Origin: Oxalobacteraceae bacterium
Lineage (GTDB): Bacteria > Pseudomonadota > Gammaproteobacteria > Burkholderiales > Burkholderiaceae_D
Assembly: GCA_013284265.1 (NCBI GenBank)
Contig: JABTBR010000002.1
Coordinates: 218,084 to 282,083 of the forward strand
Direction: 5' to 3'
DNA: 64,000 nucleotides
The notes under the pieces were generated by a model. It worked only from the letters and a program-made list of their open reading frames with translations. It made no database searches and had not been told where the DNA came from. This document shows, piece by piece, positions 18,550-26,755 of the stretch (positions are counted from its first letter, which is position 1; the number at the start of each line of letters is the position of its first letter). The position numbers and the translations under genes were made by a program.

Positions 18550-18901
18550 CGAAACCACAGAAACCCCTCAGTTTTTGAAAAAAAGCTTAAAAAAATCGAC
18601 CGCGGCACATTATGAGATAAGAAACTAGGGAAATCAATAGCGCGCCGACACGGTAGAAGCGATTGCCTATGCGGCCGGCGGCCGGCGAATAAGGCGGCGA
18701 ATAGCGCCGCCAATTCCCGGCATCGCACTAAACTCGGCGACTTATCCAGGCCTATGAAGCGGGCCACTGAATCAGGCCACTCAATAAACCGCGGCATCGT
18801 CCGCCGCGCCCGGGGCGCGGACGGCTCGCCAGAGGGGCGCACGGGGCGCCCCAGCCCGCAAGGCAAGTCTGCGACGTGCATATCGATATTCACTTCGTAT
18901 A

Positions 18902-18929
18902 AATAAAAAAGGGTGCCGCAGCACCCTTT
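18902..18929 (-). terminator. Rho-independent terminator of the FecR-domain gene
   Basis: GGGTGC and GCACCC, extended by AAA/TTT pairs, form the stem around a four-base CGCA loop. On the minus strand the stem is followed by a T-rich tract. It lies 29 bases after the FecR gene stop. Confidence 0.85.
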
Positions 18930-18957
18930 CCTTAATTAAGCGATCACAGTTTCGGTC

Positions 18958-20325
18958 TTATTTCGTCCAATATGTTACGCCATCAACCACACGACGCTGA
19001 TCGAGCCGTGATGAGAATACATAAGCCGCGTTATTTTCCGGACCCAGCGCTCCGCTGACACCCATATTCGACTTGGTGATATACGGCAGGCCGCCACTGA
19101 GGGCACCGTCGCGCCCCACCACGCCGACCGACTGCAGGCTAAAGCGCTCGCTGGAGCTGGTAACCACATCGAAACCGGTGGTAAACGAGGCCTTGCCGAA
19201 GTCGACCTGCAAGGTGCCGTTTTCCAGTTTGGCGGCGCTCAGCGACTGGTTGGAATCGGTCGTGAGCAGCACCTCGCTGCCGCGCAGCACGAAGCTGGCG
19301 CTGCCGCGTACCGGCGCCTCCCAGTCGGCGCCCTTGGTGCGCAACACCGAATAATAGGAATTTTGTCCCATGCGCACCGCGTTTTCGCTGACCAGCTTGG
19401 CATTGTCGATGGTGGCGGGCTGGTTCACCACGGCGGTCCAGCGGCCCCACTTCAACTCGCTGGCCGGACCACTGGCCACCGGGGTGGACGGAACCACCTG
19501 CACCGGATCGGCCGGCGCCACGGTGGGCTGTTGCGGCGTCACCGGCAAATCGGTCTTGTTCAGCACCCCATCCTTGAGCAGGGCGCTGGCTTTCTGCGGG
19601 TCCAGAATCAGCTCACCGGGCGCCAGCGAGGCGGAACCGCCACTCTTGCCGGGCGGCTCGTCGCCGCGCGGCGGCACCACGCTATCGGGCGCAATCCCGC
19701 TGCCACTGAGCAACTGGGGCACCGGCTGGCCGCGCTTGACCTGCAACATCTGGCCAACCTGGCCGGCCGACAATTCACGGCTGGCCGCATGCTCGCAAGG
19801 GCCGCCGCCGGCGGGCAGGCAGGCACCGCTGAAGCCGCTGACCACGATGGCGCCGGACAGCACCGTCACGTTCGAGGTTTCCTGGTCGGTAAACACGGTA
19901 AAGTCGGTGCCGCGCACGCCGATCGCGGCCACTGGCGTATTGAAGCGGAAATTCTGGCGCGCCTGCTTGACGCCATTGCCGGACACGCTGCGCGCCACGC
20001 CGGACAACAGTTCCAGCTTGACCCGGGTATTGGCCGGGTTTTGCAGGTCGACATGGTAGGCTGCGATACGGGCGCGGCTCGACGGGCGCAGTATCAGCAA
20101 ACCGTCGTCGCTGGTTTTCAGATAGACGTAGCCATCCTTGCCGGTGGCCAGTTCGTCGCCCTCGGCGATGGCGTCGCCCATGGCCACAGGCCGGGCGCCG
20201 CTATGCACGGCGCCGCTGACGAACACGATGCGCCCGGCTTCGCCGGCGTGCGCCACGGCGCCGGCCAACAGCATGGCACCGAGGGCGTAACACCGCAGAC
20301 GCGGCAGCAGAGAGACAGGCAACAT
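18958..20325 (-). CDS. FecR-domain exported protein
   Basis: A 455-residue protein with a signal peptide (LGAMLLAGAVAHAGEA) and a FecR domain at about residues 30-165: GDELATGKDGYVYLKTSDDGLLILRPSSRARI and FRFNTPVAAIGVRGTDFTVF are its core strands. Classical FecR relays outer-membrane signals to an ECF sigma factor, but no sigma factor is near. Here it faces a CHASE2 adenylate cyclase divergently, so it may modulate that sensor from the periplasm (inference). The C-terminal 250 residues are of unknown type and contain a Pro-rich linker. The ATG at 20325 has AAGGAG upstream. Confidence 0.85.
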   Translation of the reverse strand: MLPVSLLPRLRCYALGAMLLAGAVAHAGEAGRIVFVSGAVHSGARPVAMGDAIAEGDELATGKDGYVYLKTSDDGLLILRPSSRARIAAYHVDLQNPANTRVKLELLSGVARSVSGNGVKQARQNFRFNTPVAAIGVRGTDFTVFTDQETSNVTVLSGAIVVSGFSGACLPAGGGPCEHAASRELSAGQVGQMLQVKRGQPVPQLLSGSGIAPDSVVPPRGDEPPGKSGGSASLAPGELILDPQKASALLKDGVLNKTDLPVTPQQPTVAPADPVQVVPSTPVASGPASELKWGRWTAVVNQPATIDNAKLVSENAVRMGQNSYYSVLRTKGADWEAPVRGSASFVLRGSEVLLTTDSNQSLSAAKLENGTLQVDFGKASFTTGFDVVTSSSERFSLQSVGVVGRDGALSGGLPYITKSNMGVSGALGPENNAAYVFSSRLDQRRVVDGVTYWTK

Positions 20326-20373
20326 AATAGATACTCCTTTTTTTAGCATTTTCCGCTTCTGACAGAAACATTC

Positions 20374-20389
20374 TGTGACGACCATCACA
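20374..20389. promoter_or_regulatory. CRP-type site, perfect TGTGA-N6-TCACA, fecR/cyclase spacer
   Basis: The sequence TGTGACGACCATCACA lies 56 bases (centre) upstream of the FecR start and 257 upstream of the cyclase start. It is the third perfect site in this block. Towards FecR, a weak extended -10 (TGCTAAAAA) lies about 25 bases from the site. Confidence 0.82.
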
Positions 20390-20577
20390 AGCCGGGCAGA
20401 TCCGAACGGCGCGTGGCGCCGGCCCAGGATGCCCATGCTGGCAACTTTATCGCAAGCAATCCCACGCCAACCAGCATTGTTACCCGCTGTTACGACTTTT
20501 CCGAACGCCCGGGCGCGGTGGCCGGAATTTAGCTTCCGCACCGCAACTATGGCTTTCTGTTGCCCCCGACAAAGCGT

Positions 20578-20583
20578 TATACT
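20578..20583 (+). promoter_or_regulatory. Putative -10 element of the cyclase operon
   Basis: TATACT matches five of six -10 bases and lies 55 bases before the cyclase ATG at 20639. No clear -35 is seen. The divergent spacer 20326-20638 otherwise holds only the CRP-type site. Confidence 0.4.
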
Positions 20584-20638
20584 CGCCGGTTATTCCACCC
20601 TTCATCCCCACTGGCGCGGCGGCGTCAAACTTACCTAC

Positions 20639-22513
20639 ATGACATCATTGCCAGCGCTACGCGCGTCCACCTTGCCACTGACCCTGCTGCGCGCCCTGAT
20701 CGCGCTGGTGGCGGTGGCGCTGGCGGCCTGGTCGCAATGGCAGGCCGGCAACGGCGCCGCGGGGCAGATCGACGAATGGCTGCGCGACCGCATGGTGCAG
20801 GCGCGCGCCTCGGATCAGCCGGAAACCCGGCTGGTGGTGATCGATATCGACGAGCGCAGCCTGGCCAGCCACGGCCCCTGGCCGTGGCCACGCGCGCGCA
20901 TCGCCAGCCTGGTCGAGCAATTGCTGGGCCACTATGGCGCGCGCGCCGTCGCGCTCGACCTGGTGCTGCCCGAGCCGGCCGACGCCGGCGGCGATACCCG
21001 GCTGGCCATGCTGAGCCGGCACGGCCCGGTGGTACTGCCGCAAGCCTTCGATTTCAACGGCAACCTGCCCTTGCGGGTCGGCCAGCTGGCCGGCGGCCAT
21101 CCCGGCGCACAGGGCCAGGCCGTCGCCGCCAGCGGCTATATCGCCAACCATGCCGGCCTGGCCGGCGCGGCCCATCTCGGCAACATCGGCTTCATCCCGG
21201 ACCCCGATGGCGTAATCCGGCGCCTGCCGATGCAGACCTGGTTCGAACAGCGCCGCTACCCCACCCTGTCGCGCGCCCTGCTCGACTGCTGCGGCGGCGC
21301 GCCGGCCGCCGCCGGTGCCGGCCCAGGCGGCGGCCTCGACGATGGCGACGGCCTGCGCCGCCTGCCCTACAGCCGCAGCTGGGACGCCTATACGGTGGTG
21401 CCGGCCGGCGCCGTGCTGGAACTGGCGCCGCCGGCCGAACTGATCGCCGGGAAGCTGGTACTGATCGGTTCCTCCTCGCTGGGCCTGGCCGACCGGGTCG
21501 CCACGCCGCTGTCGCCGTCGACCAGCGGCCTGCTGGTGCACGCGGCCGCCCTCACGGCCCAGCTCGACGCGCGCGCCGGACTGGCGCCGGCGCCCTGGCC
21601 GGGACGCGCCATCGCCGTGCTCTACGCACTGGCGCTAGCGGCGCTGAGCGCCTATACCTTGGCGCGGCTGTCGGCGCTGGCCAATGTCGGCCTGCTGGCG
21701 GCGGCGGCCCTGCTGTGGCTGGCGCTGACCTACCAGATGGTGCCGCACGACGCCCGTTTCGCCGCCAGCGGACCGCTGCTGGCGGTGCTGTTCCTGCTGG
21801 CGACCGGCGTGCCACTGGCCTGGCAAATGGCGCAGCGCCAATCGCGCCGCCTGCTCGGCACGCTGCGCCAGTATGTGGCCGATGCGGTCGTCGATGAACT
21901 GCTGCGCAGCAATCTGGCCGATCCGTTGGCGCCGACCCGCTGCCAGGTCACCACCCTGATCGCCGATATGGAAGGTTATACCGGCCACGTCGCCACGCTG
22001 GCGCTGGAGCAGGCGGCCGAACTGACGCGCGGCTTCCTGGAATGCCTGACCGCGCCGGTGCTGGCCGCCCACGGCACGCTCGACAAATTCACCGGCGATG
22101 GCCTGGTCGCCTTCTGGGGCGCGCCGCTGCCGGTGGCCGACCATGCCGACTGCGCGCTCGACGCGGCCGCAGCCATCCTGACGGCGGTGGCCGCCTTCAA
22201 CCGCCGCCGCGCCGGCGCCGGCCTGGCGCCCTTGCGGGTCAGGATAGGCATCGAGAGCGGCATGGCCCTGGCCGGCGATTTCGGCTCCTCGGCGCGCAGC
22301 ATCTACACGGCCGTCGGCGACAGCGTCAACGTCGCCTCGCGCCTCGAGACGGCGGCGCGCGACTACCCCCACGACATCGTGGTCGGCCCCGGCACGGCCG
22401 CATTGAGCCGGCGCCATCAACTGATCCGGATCGGCGAGACCATGCTGCGTGGCAAACAGACGCTGACCACGCTCTACACCTTGGCCGCCACGGCGCCGGG
22501 AGCAAAGCCATGA
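20639..22513 (+). CDS. CHASE2-domain class III adenylate cyclase
   Basis: A 624-residue membrane sensor. An N-terminal helix is followed by a periplasmic CHASE2 domain (VVIDIDERSLASHGPWPWPRARIA, about residues 60-85, to about 320), then three closely spaced helices (about 321-394) and a class III cyclase domain from about residue 436. The metal-binding aspartates are in IADMEGYT and FTGDGLVAFWG. The Lys of LDKFTGDG and the Asp of GDSVNVASRL are the pair that selects adenine, so the product should be cAMP, not cGMP. The operon continues with a barrel protein (ATGA overlap) and then a Crp-family regulator, the obvious cAMP receiver. Confidence 0.93.
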   Translation: MTSLPALRASTLPLTLLRALIALVAVALAAWSQWQAGNGAAGQIDEWLRDRMVQARASDQPETRLVVIDIDERSLASHGPWPWPRARIASLVEQLLGHYGARAVALDLVLPEPADAGGDTRLAMLSRHGPVVLPQAFDFNGNLPLRVGQLAGGHPGAQGQAVAASGYIANHAGLAGAAHLGNIGFIPDPDGVIRRLPMQTWFEQRRYPTLSRALLDCCGGAPAAAGAGPGGGLDDGDGLRRLPYSRSWDAYTVVPAGAVLELAPPAELIAGKLVLIGSSSLGLADRVATPLSPSTSGLLVHAAALTAQLDARAGLAPAPWPGRAIAVLYALALAALSAYTLARLSALANVGLLAAAALLWLALTYQMVPHDARFAASGPLLAVLFLLATGVPLAWQMAQRQSRRLLGTLRQYVADAVVDELLRSNLADPLAPTRCQVTTLIADMEGYTGHVATLALEQAAELTRGFLECLTAPVLAAHGTLDKFTGDGLVAFWGAPLPVADHADCALDAAAAILTAVAAFNRRRAGAGLAPLRVRIGIESGMALAGDFGSSARSIYTAVGDSVNVASRLETAARDYPHDIVVGPGTAALSRRHQLIRIGETMLRGKQTLTTLYTLAATAPGAKP

Positions 22514-23721
22514 AGTTGAGCTCGCTGCTGACTAGCCTGCTGGCCGCCCTGCTGCTGGCAGGCGGCGCCCATGCCGGCGCGCCACCGGAAGACGATCTCT
22601 ACCTCAAGGCGATGCAGTCGATCGCCGAGGGACGCCAGCAGGATGCCAGCCAGATCGTCGAGCAAATGATAGGCCTGGGGCCGCGCCATGCCGGCGAATG
22701 GCTGGACCTGGCCCTGATCCAGTGCGCGCTCGGCCATAGCGGCGAGGCCGAGACCCTGTTCAGCGAAATCGAAACGCGCTTCACGCCGCCCCAGGGCATC
22801 CGCGACATCATCGCCCAGCAGCGTGCCCAGGGCTGCCAGCCCTGGAAGGCCCAGAGCCAGTGGGCGCTGACGCTGACGCGCGGCAGCGACAGCAACGTCA
22901 ACCAGGGCGCCAACGCCAGCAGCTTCGCCGGCAGCGGCGGCAACTTCGAATTGCCGGCCGACTATCTGCCGCAAAGCGACCGCTACACGGCGCTGTCGGG
23001 CGAGTATCTGCGCGACCTCGGCCAGAACGGCGACCTCGGCTTCCTGCAACTGCATGCGCGCCAGTACCAGCGCCTGTCGCACTACAATACCGTCTCGCTG
23101 TTCGCCGGTGCCGAGCACGGCTGGCGCCAGGGCCGCTGGCGCCTGCGCGGCTCGCTGCTGGGCGGGCTGCAGACGCTGGGGGGCAAGCTGTATCAGGAAC
23201 AATTCCAGTTGCAGCTGCGCGCCAGCCCGCCGCTGCCGCTGCCCGAGCCCTTCGATCTGAGCCTGCTGGGCGGCCTGTCCTATAATAGCTACAAGACGCT
23301 GAGTAATTTCGACGCGACCCTGCTGGAATTGCGCAGCGTGCTAGGCTATCGCAGCGCGCCGGCCCAGGCCCAGCTCAGCGCCGGCTATCTGAACGACCGC
23401 GGCAATGGCTCGCGTCCGGGCGGGGCGCGCAATGGCTGGAGCGCGCGCCTGTTCGTCCATGCCGAGCTGCCGGCCAGGCTGCAGGGCGAACTGGACTGGA
23501 GCCGCCAGTATTGGAATGGCCATGCGCCCTACTCGCCCGGACTGATCGAACTCGAGCGCCAGCAATACACCCGCTCCCTGCGTGCCACGCTGAGCTATCC
23601 GGTGGCGCGCGGCCACGCCCTGCAACTGGAATGGCGTCAGGTGCACAATCAGGAAAATATTTCCCTTTTCCAATACCAAAGCCGGCAGTTGCAGCTGAGT
23701 TGGCGCTGGTTTGGCCCCTGA
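22510..23721 (+). CDS. Outer-membrane beta-barrel protein with N-terminal helical repeats
   Basis: A 403-residue exported protein. A signal peptide (LLAALLLAGGAHAGAP) precedes a TPR-like helical part (AMQSIAEGRQQDASQIVEQMIGLG, about residues 35-110). The barrel begins with TLTRGSDSNVNQGANAS and has alternating strands to a terminal SWRWFGP. The DSNVN motif and the helix-plus-barrel layout recall DUF560/Slam-like surface-lipoprotein assembly modifiers, but no cognate lipoprotein is adjacent. It overlaps the cyclase stop by four bases (ATGA), so it is co-translated with the sensor. Confidence 0.75.
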   Translation: MKLSSLLTSLLAALLLAGGAHAGAPPEDDLYLKAMQSIAEGRQQDASQIVEQMIGLGPRHAGEWLDLALIQCALGHSGEAETLFSEIETRFTPPQGIRDIIAQQRAQGCQPWKAQSQWALTLTRGSDSNVNQGANASSFAGSGGNFELPADYLPQSDRYTALSGEYLRDLGQNGDLGFLQLHARQYQRLSHYNTVSLFAGAEHGWRQGRWRLRGSLLGGLQTLGGKLYQEQFQLQLRASPPLPLPEPFDLSLLGGLSYNSYKTLSNFDATLLELRSVLGYRSAPAQAQLSAGYLNDRGNGSRPGGARNGWSARLFVHAELPARLQGELDWSRQYWNGHAPYSPGLIELERQQYTRSLRATLSYPVARGHALQLEWRQVHNQENISLFQYQSRQLQLSWRWFGP

Positions 23722-23739
23722 AGGGCCCGCGTTTTTTTT
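23713..23739 (+). terminator. Rho-independent terminator overlapping the barrel gene stop
   Basis: GGCCC (23713-23717) pairs with GGGCC (23723-23727), followed by CGCG and eight T's (23732-23739). The stem overlaps the stop codon. Only 13 bases separate the T-run from the next gene's ATG, so the Crp-family gene is either read through at reduced level or has its own promoter. Confidence 0.7.
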
Positions 23740-23752
23740 GTAGAATATGTAG

Positions 23753-24529
23753 ATGAGCAAGTTGATCGACAAGGATATCCCGCCCCCTGACGGTGCCGCC
23801 GCCGCGACGCCAGGCCCCGCTGCGGCCGTGCGCGAGGCGCCCCCCATTCAAAATGTGCAGATCCATCTGCGCAAGATTCCCCTGCTTGCCGGCCTGAGCG
23901 ACGAGGAAGTGCTCGGCATCAAGGGCGAGCTGCGTTTCCGCCAGCACGCCAAGCGCGACATCGTGCTGCAGAAAGGCGGGGCCGGCGATGGCCTGCTGTT
24001 CCTGATCTCGGGCCAGTTGCAGGTGATCGACGTGACCGAGGATGGGCGCGCGATCGGCCTGCGCATGCTGGCGCCGGGCGACTTCTTCGGCGAGATCGCC
24101 GTCATCAACGGTTCCCAGCGCACCGCCTCGGTGGTGGCCATGAGCGCGGTGCTGGTGGCCTTCCTGCCGGCGCCGGCGGCGCTGCACCTGTTCTCGCACT
24201 CGCCGTCGGTGGCCAATATGATGCTGCGCCACCTGGCCGAGAAGATCCAGCGCGACTCCGAATTCCGCTCGCTGCTGAGCATCAACAACACGGCGCGCCG
24301 CATCTACACCTATCTGGCGCAGATGAAAAAGACCGAGCCGGGCCAGCCCGACGTGGTCGAGAACCTGCCGACCCACCAGGACATCGCCAATATGATCAAC
24401 ACCAGCCGCGAGACGGTCACGCGCGCGCTGCTGACGCTGGTGCAGCAAGGGATTGTGCAAAAAGAAACGCACCGCCTGATCATCCTGAAACCGCAAGCCC
24501 TGCAAAAGCTGGTCGAGGGCCCGACCTGA
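23753..24529 (+). CDS. Crp/Fnr-family transcription regulator with CRP-like recognition helix
   Basis: A 258-residue regulator. A disordered Pro/Ala-rich N-terminus of about 35 residues precedes a cyclic-nucleotide-binding beta-roll (residues about 50-150, with APGDFFGEIAVINGSQRTASVVA as phosphate-binding cassette), the dimer helix and a winged HTH near residue 204 (THQDIANMINTSRETVTRAL). The recognition-helix string SRETVxR equals that of E. coli CRP, whose Arg, Glu and Arg contact TGTGA. There are no Fnr-type cysteines at the N-terminus. Encoded directly after the CHASE2 cyclase and barrel genes, it is the likely reader of the three TGTGA-N6-TCACA sites. There is little room for a ribosome-binding site between the terminator and the ATG. 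Confidence 0.92.
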   Translation: MSKLIDKDIPPPDGAAAATPGPAAAVREAPPIQNVQIHLRKIPLLAGLSDEEVLGIKGELRFRQHAKRDIVLQKGGAGDGLLFLISGQLQVIDVTEDGRAIGLRMLAPGDFFGEIAVINGSQRTASVVAMSAVLVAFLPAPAALHLFSHSPSVANMMLRHLAEKIQRDSEFRSLLSINNTARRIYTYLAQMKKTEPGQPDVVENLPTHQDIANMINTSRETVTRALLTLVQQGIVQKETHRLIILKPQALQKLVEGPT

Positions 24530-24610
24530 CCCCTGCCATACGCCCGCCGCCGCCGCGCGGGACCCGGGCAGCACACGCGTGCGGCGGGCTCATGCGGCGC
24601 ACGCATGCGG

Positions 24611-24616
24611 TATAAT
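24611..24616 (+). promoter_or_regulatory. Putative -10 element of the polysaccharide export operon
   Basis: A perfect TATAAT lies 98 bases before the wzm ATG. The -35 region is GC-rich and poor. The spacer 24530-24713 is otherwise GC-rich with no gene. Confidence 0.5.
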
Positions 24617-24713
24617 CGCGCGCTTTAACGGCGCCGCCGCCGGCCGCGCCGCGCCCCCAAACTATGATCACCATGCCCCTGTCTCTCTACCTGCTCCGCT
24701 GCGGAGCGCTTAC

Positions 24714-25520
24714 ATGATCGTGCTGGCGCGCCTGCGCAATATCGCCAACTACCGCGGCTTCATCGGCGGCAGCGTGCGCCGCGAATTCCAGCAGAAATAC
24801 CGCAACTCCCTGCTCGGCGCGGCCTGGAGCGTGCTCAATCCGCTGGCCATGATCGTGGTCTACACCGTCATCTTTTCCCAGGTGATGCATTCGCGCCTGG
24901 CCAATTCGGCCTCGACCTCGACCTTCGCCTACAGCATCTTCCTGTGCGCCGGCGTGCTGCACTGGAATCTGTTTGCCGAGATCTGCAGCCGCGGCCAGAA
25001 CGTCTTCCTCGACCATGCCGGCCTGATCAAGAAGATCAATTTTCCGCGCATCTGCCTGCCCATCATCGTGGTCTGCAACGCGATCCTGAATCACGCCATC
25101 ATCTTCGCCCTGTTCACCCTGTTCCTGGTGGTGTCGGGCAATTTCCCCGGCTGGGTGTTCGCGGCCATCGCGCCCTTGCTGCTGCTGCTGGTGCTGCTGG
25201 CCATCGGCCTGGGCATGGTGCTGGCCGTGCTCAATGTGTTCTTCCGCGATGTCGGCCAGTTCTTCACGATCTGCCTGCAATTCTGGTTCTGGTTCACCCC
25301 GGTGGTCTATCCGGCCAGCGTGCTGCCGGCGCCGGTGCGTGCCTTCCTGGGCTGGAACCCGATGGCGCCGCTGATCGTGGCCTTCCAGGATGTGCTGGTC
25401 GAACAACGCCTGCCGCAGTGGGGCAGCCTGCTGCCGGCCGCCGCGCTGGCGATACTTTTATGCCTGCTGGGCATGCAACTGTTCCGCAAGCATGCGGGAG
25501 AAATGGTGGATGAGCTGTGA
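24714..25520 (+). CDS. wzm: Polysaccharide ABC exporter permease (Wzm-like)
   Basis: Membrane subunit of an ABC-2 exporter for a lipid-linked O-antigen or capsule chain. The 268-residue protein starts MIVLARLRNIANYRGFIGGSVRREF, an amphipathic lead followed by KYRNSLLGAAWSVLNPLAMI, a hallmark of this family, then six hydrophobic segments and the FFRDVGQFFTICLQFWFWFTPVVY signature before the last helices. It overlaps the GTG start of the ATPase gene by three bases. Confidence 0.93.
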   Translation: MIVLARLRNIANYRGFIGGSVRREFQQKYRNSLLGAAWSVLNPLAMIVVYTVIFSQVMHSRLANSASTSTFAYSIFLCAGVLHWNLFAEICSRGQNVFLDHAGLIKKINFPRICLPIIVVCNAILNHAIIFALFTLFLVVSGNFPGWVFAAIAPLLLLLVLLAIGLGMVLAVLNVFFRDVGQFFTICLQFWFWFTPVVYPASVLPAPVRAFLGWNPMAPLIVAFQDVLVEQRLPQWGSLLPAAALAILLCLLGMQLFRKHAGEMVDEL

Positions 25521-26755
25521 ACGGCAGGATCGAAGTCAGAAATCTGGGCAAGGCCTACAAACGTTACGCCACGCACCGCGACCGCCTGCTCGAATGGCTG
25601 CTGCCGCGCGGACGCGCGCGCCACGAGCGCATCTGGGTGCTGCAGGACGTCAGTTTCACGGTCGAGCCGGGCCAGGCGCTGGGCATCATCGGCATGAACG
25701 GGGCCGGCAAGAGCACCCTGCTCAAGCTGATCACCGGCACCGCCGCCGCCTCCAGCGGCACCGTCAGCATGCAGGGTCGCGTCGCGGCGATGCTGGAGCT
25801 GGGCATGGGCTTCCATCCCGACTTCAGCGGGCGCCAGAACGTCTTCATGGCCGGTCAGTTGATCGGCCTGAGCATCGACGAGCTGCATACCCTGATGCCG
25901 TCGATTGAAGCCTTCGCCGAGATCGGCGCCTATATCGACCAGCCGGTGCGGGTCTATTCGAGCGGCATGCAGATGCGCCTGGCCTTTGCCGTGGCCACCG
26001 CGCGCCGCCCGGACGTGCTGATCGTCGACGAGGCACTGTCGGTGGGCGACGCCTACTTCCAGCACAAGAGCTTTGAACGCATCCGCGCCTTCCGCGCCGA
26101 GGGCACCACCTTGCTGATCGTCTCGCACGACAAGGGCGCGATCCAGTCGGTATGCGACCGCGCGATCCTGCTCAGCGGCGGGAAAGTCAGCCAGGAAGGC
26201 ACACCCGAGCAGATCATGGACCTGTACAACGCCATGCTGGCCGCGCGCGAAGGCGTCGAAGTGGTCCAGACCAGCACCGAGGATGGCAAGGTCCAGACCA
26301 CGTCGGGCAGCGGCGAGGCCACGGTGCTGGAAATCGCCCTGCTCAAGGCCGACGGTTCGGTGGCCGAGGTGCATGGTACCGGTACCGAGGTGACGCTGCG
26401 CATCGTGGTGGCCGTGCATGCCGACCTGCCCGACCTGACGCTGGGCTACCGCATCAAGGACCGGCTGGGCCAGCCCGTGTTCGGTACCAACACCTTTCAC
26501 AAGGGCAGCCCGATTCCGCCAGCCACGGCCGGCCAGCGGCTCGAGCTGAACTTCCGTTTCCAGCTCAACCTGGGACCGGGCACCTATTCGGTGGCCACCG
26601 CCCTGCACAGCGCCGACAACCACTTGCTGGCCAATTATGAATGGCGCGACCTGGCGCTGGTGTTTGAAGTGATGAATTTGAACCATTCCTATTTTGAGGG
26701 CTGTGCCTGGATCGACCCGGTGGTCGAGCTGCGCAGCATCGGAAGCGAACCATGA
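25517..26755 (+). CDS. wzt: Polysaccharide ABC exporter ATPase with C-terminal glycan-binding domain (Wzt-like)
   Basis: ATPase subunit partnering the preceding permease. The 412-residue protein has Walker A GMNGAGKST (about residue 59), the signature VYSSGMQMRLAFA and Walker B VLIVDEALSVGD. Residues about 270-412 form an extra beta-rich domain (GTEVTLRIVVAVHADLPDLTLGYRIKDR) like the Wzt carbohydrate-binding domains that recognise a terminal modification of the finished chain. Translation starts at a GTG inside the wzm stop region. The terminal domain implies that a chain-capping enzyme exists; the following FkbM-like gene is a candidate. Confidence 0.94.
   Translation: MNGRIEVRNLGKAYKRYATHRDRLLEWLLPRGRARHERIWVLQDVSFTVEPGQALGIIGMNGAGKSTLLKLITGTAAASSGTVSMQGRVAAMLELGMGFHPDFSGRQNVFMAGQLIGLSIDELHTLMPSIEAFAEIGAYIDQPVRVYSSGMQMRLAFAVATARRPDVLIVDEALSVGDAYFQHKSFERIRAFRAEGTTLLIVSHDKGAIQSVCDRAILLSGGKVSQEGTPEQIMDLYNAMLAAREGVEVVQTSTEDGKVQTTSGSGEATVLEIALLKADGSVAEVHGTGTEVTLRIVVAVHADLPDLTLGYRIKDRLGQPVFGTNTFHKGSPIPPATAGQRLELNFRFQLNLGPGTYSVATALHSADNHLLANYEWRDLALVFEVMNLNHSYFEGCAWIDPVVELRSIGSEP

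Larger units (their letters stand above)
18424..18957. other. Promoter and leader region of the DUF4214/RTX gene
   Basis: This 534-base spacer contains a CRP-type site (18534-18549), about 110 bases of leader for the DUF4214/RTX gene, and the terminator of the FecR-domain gene (18902-18929). The minus-strand stretch CATGAT lies about 20 bases downstream of the CRP site and could be a weak -10. Between 18600 and 18900 I see no convincing gene. Confidence 0.5.

Noticed and set aside
15904..18615. Plus-strand frame of 903 codons opposite the DUF4214/RTX gene
   Set aside because: Its Ser/Gly/Val/Cys-rich text mirrors the repeated Ala/Thr codons of the real gene; the minus-strand product has RTX repeats, a ribosome-binding site and a promoter region.
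18531..18893. Minus-strand frame of 120 codons in the spacer before the DUF4214/RTX gene
   Set aside because: No family resemblance, Arg/Pro-rich, and it covers the CRP-type site and leader; likely non-coding.
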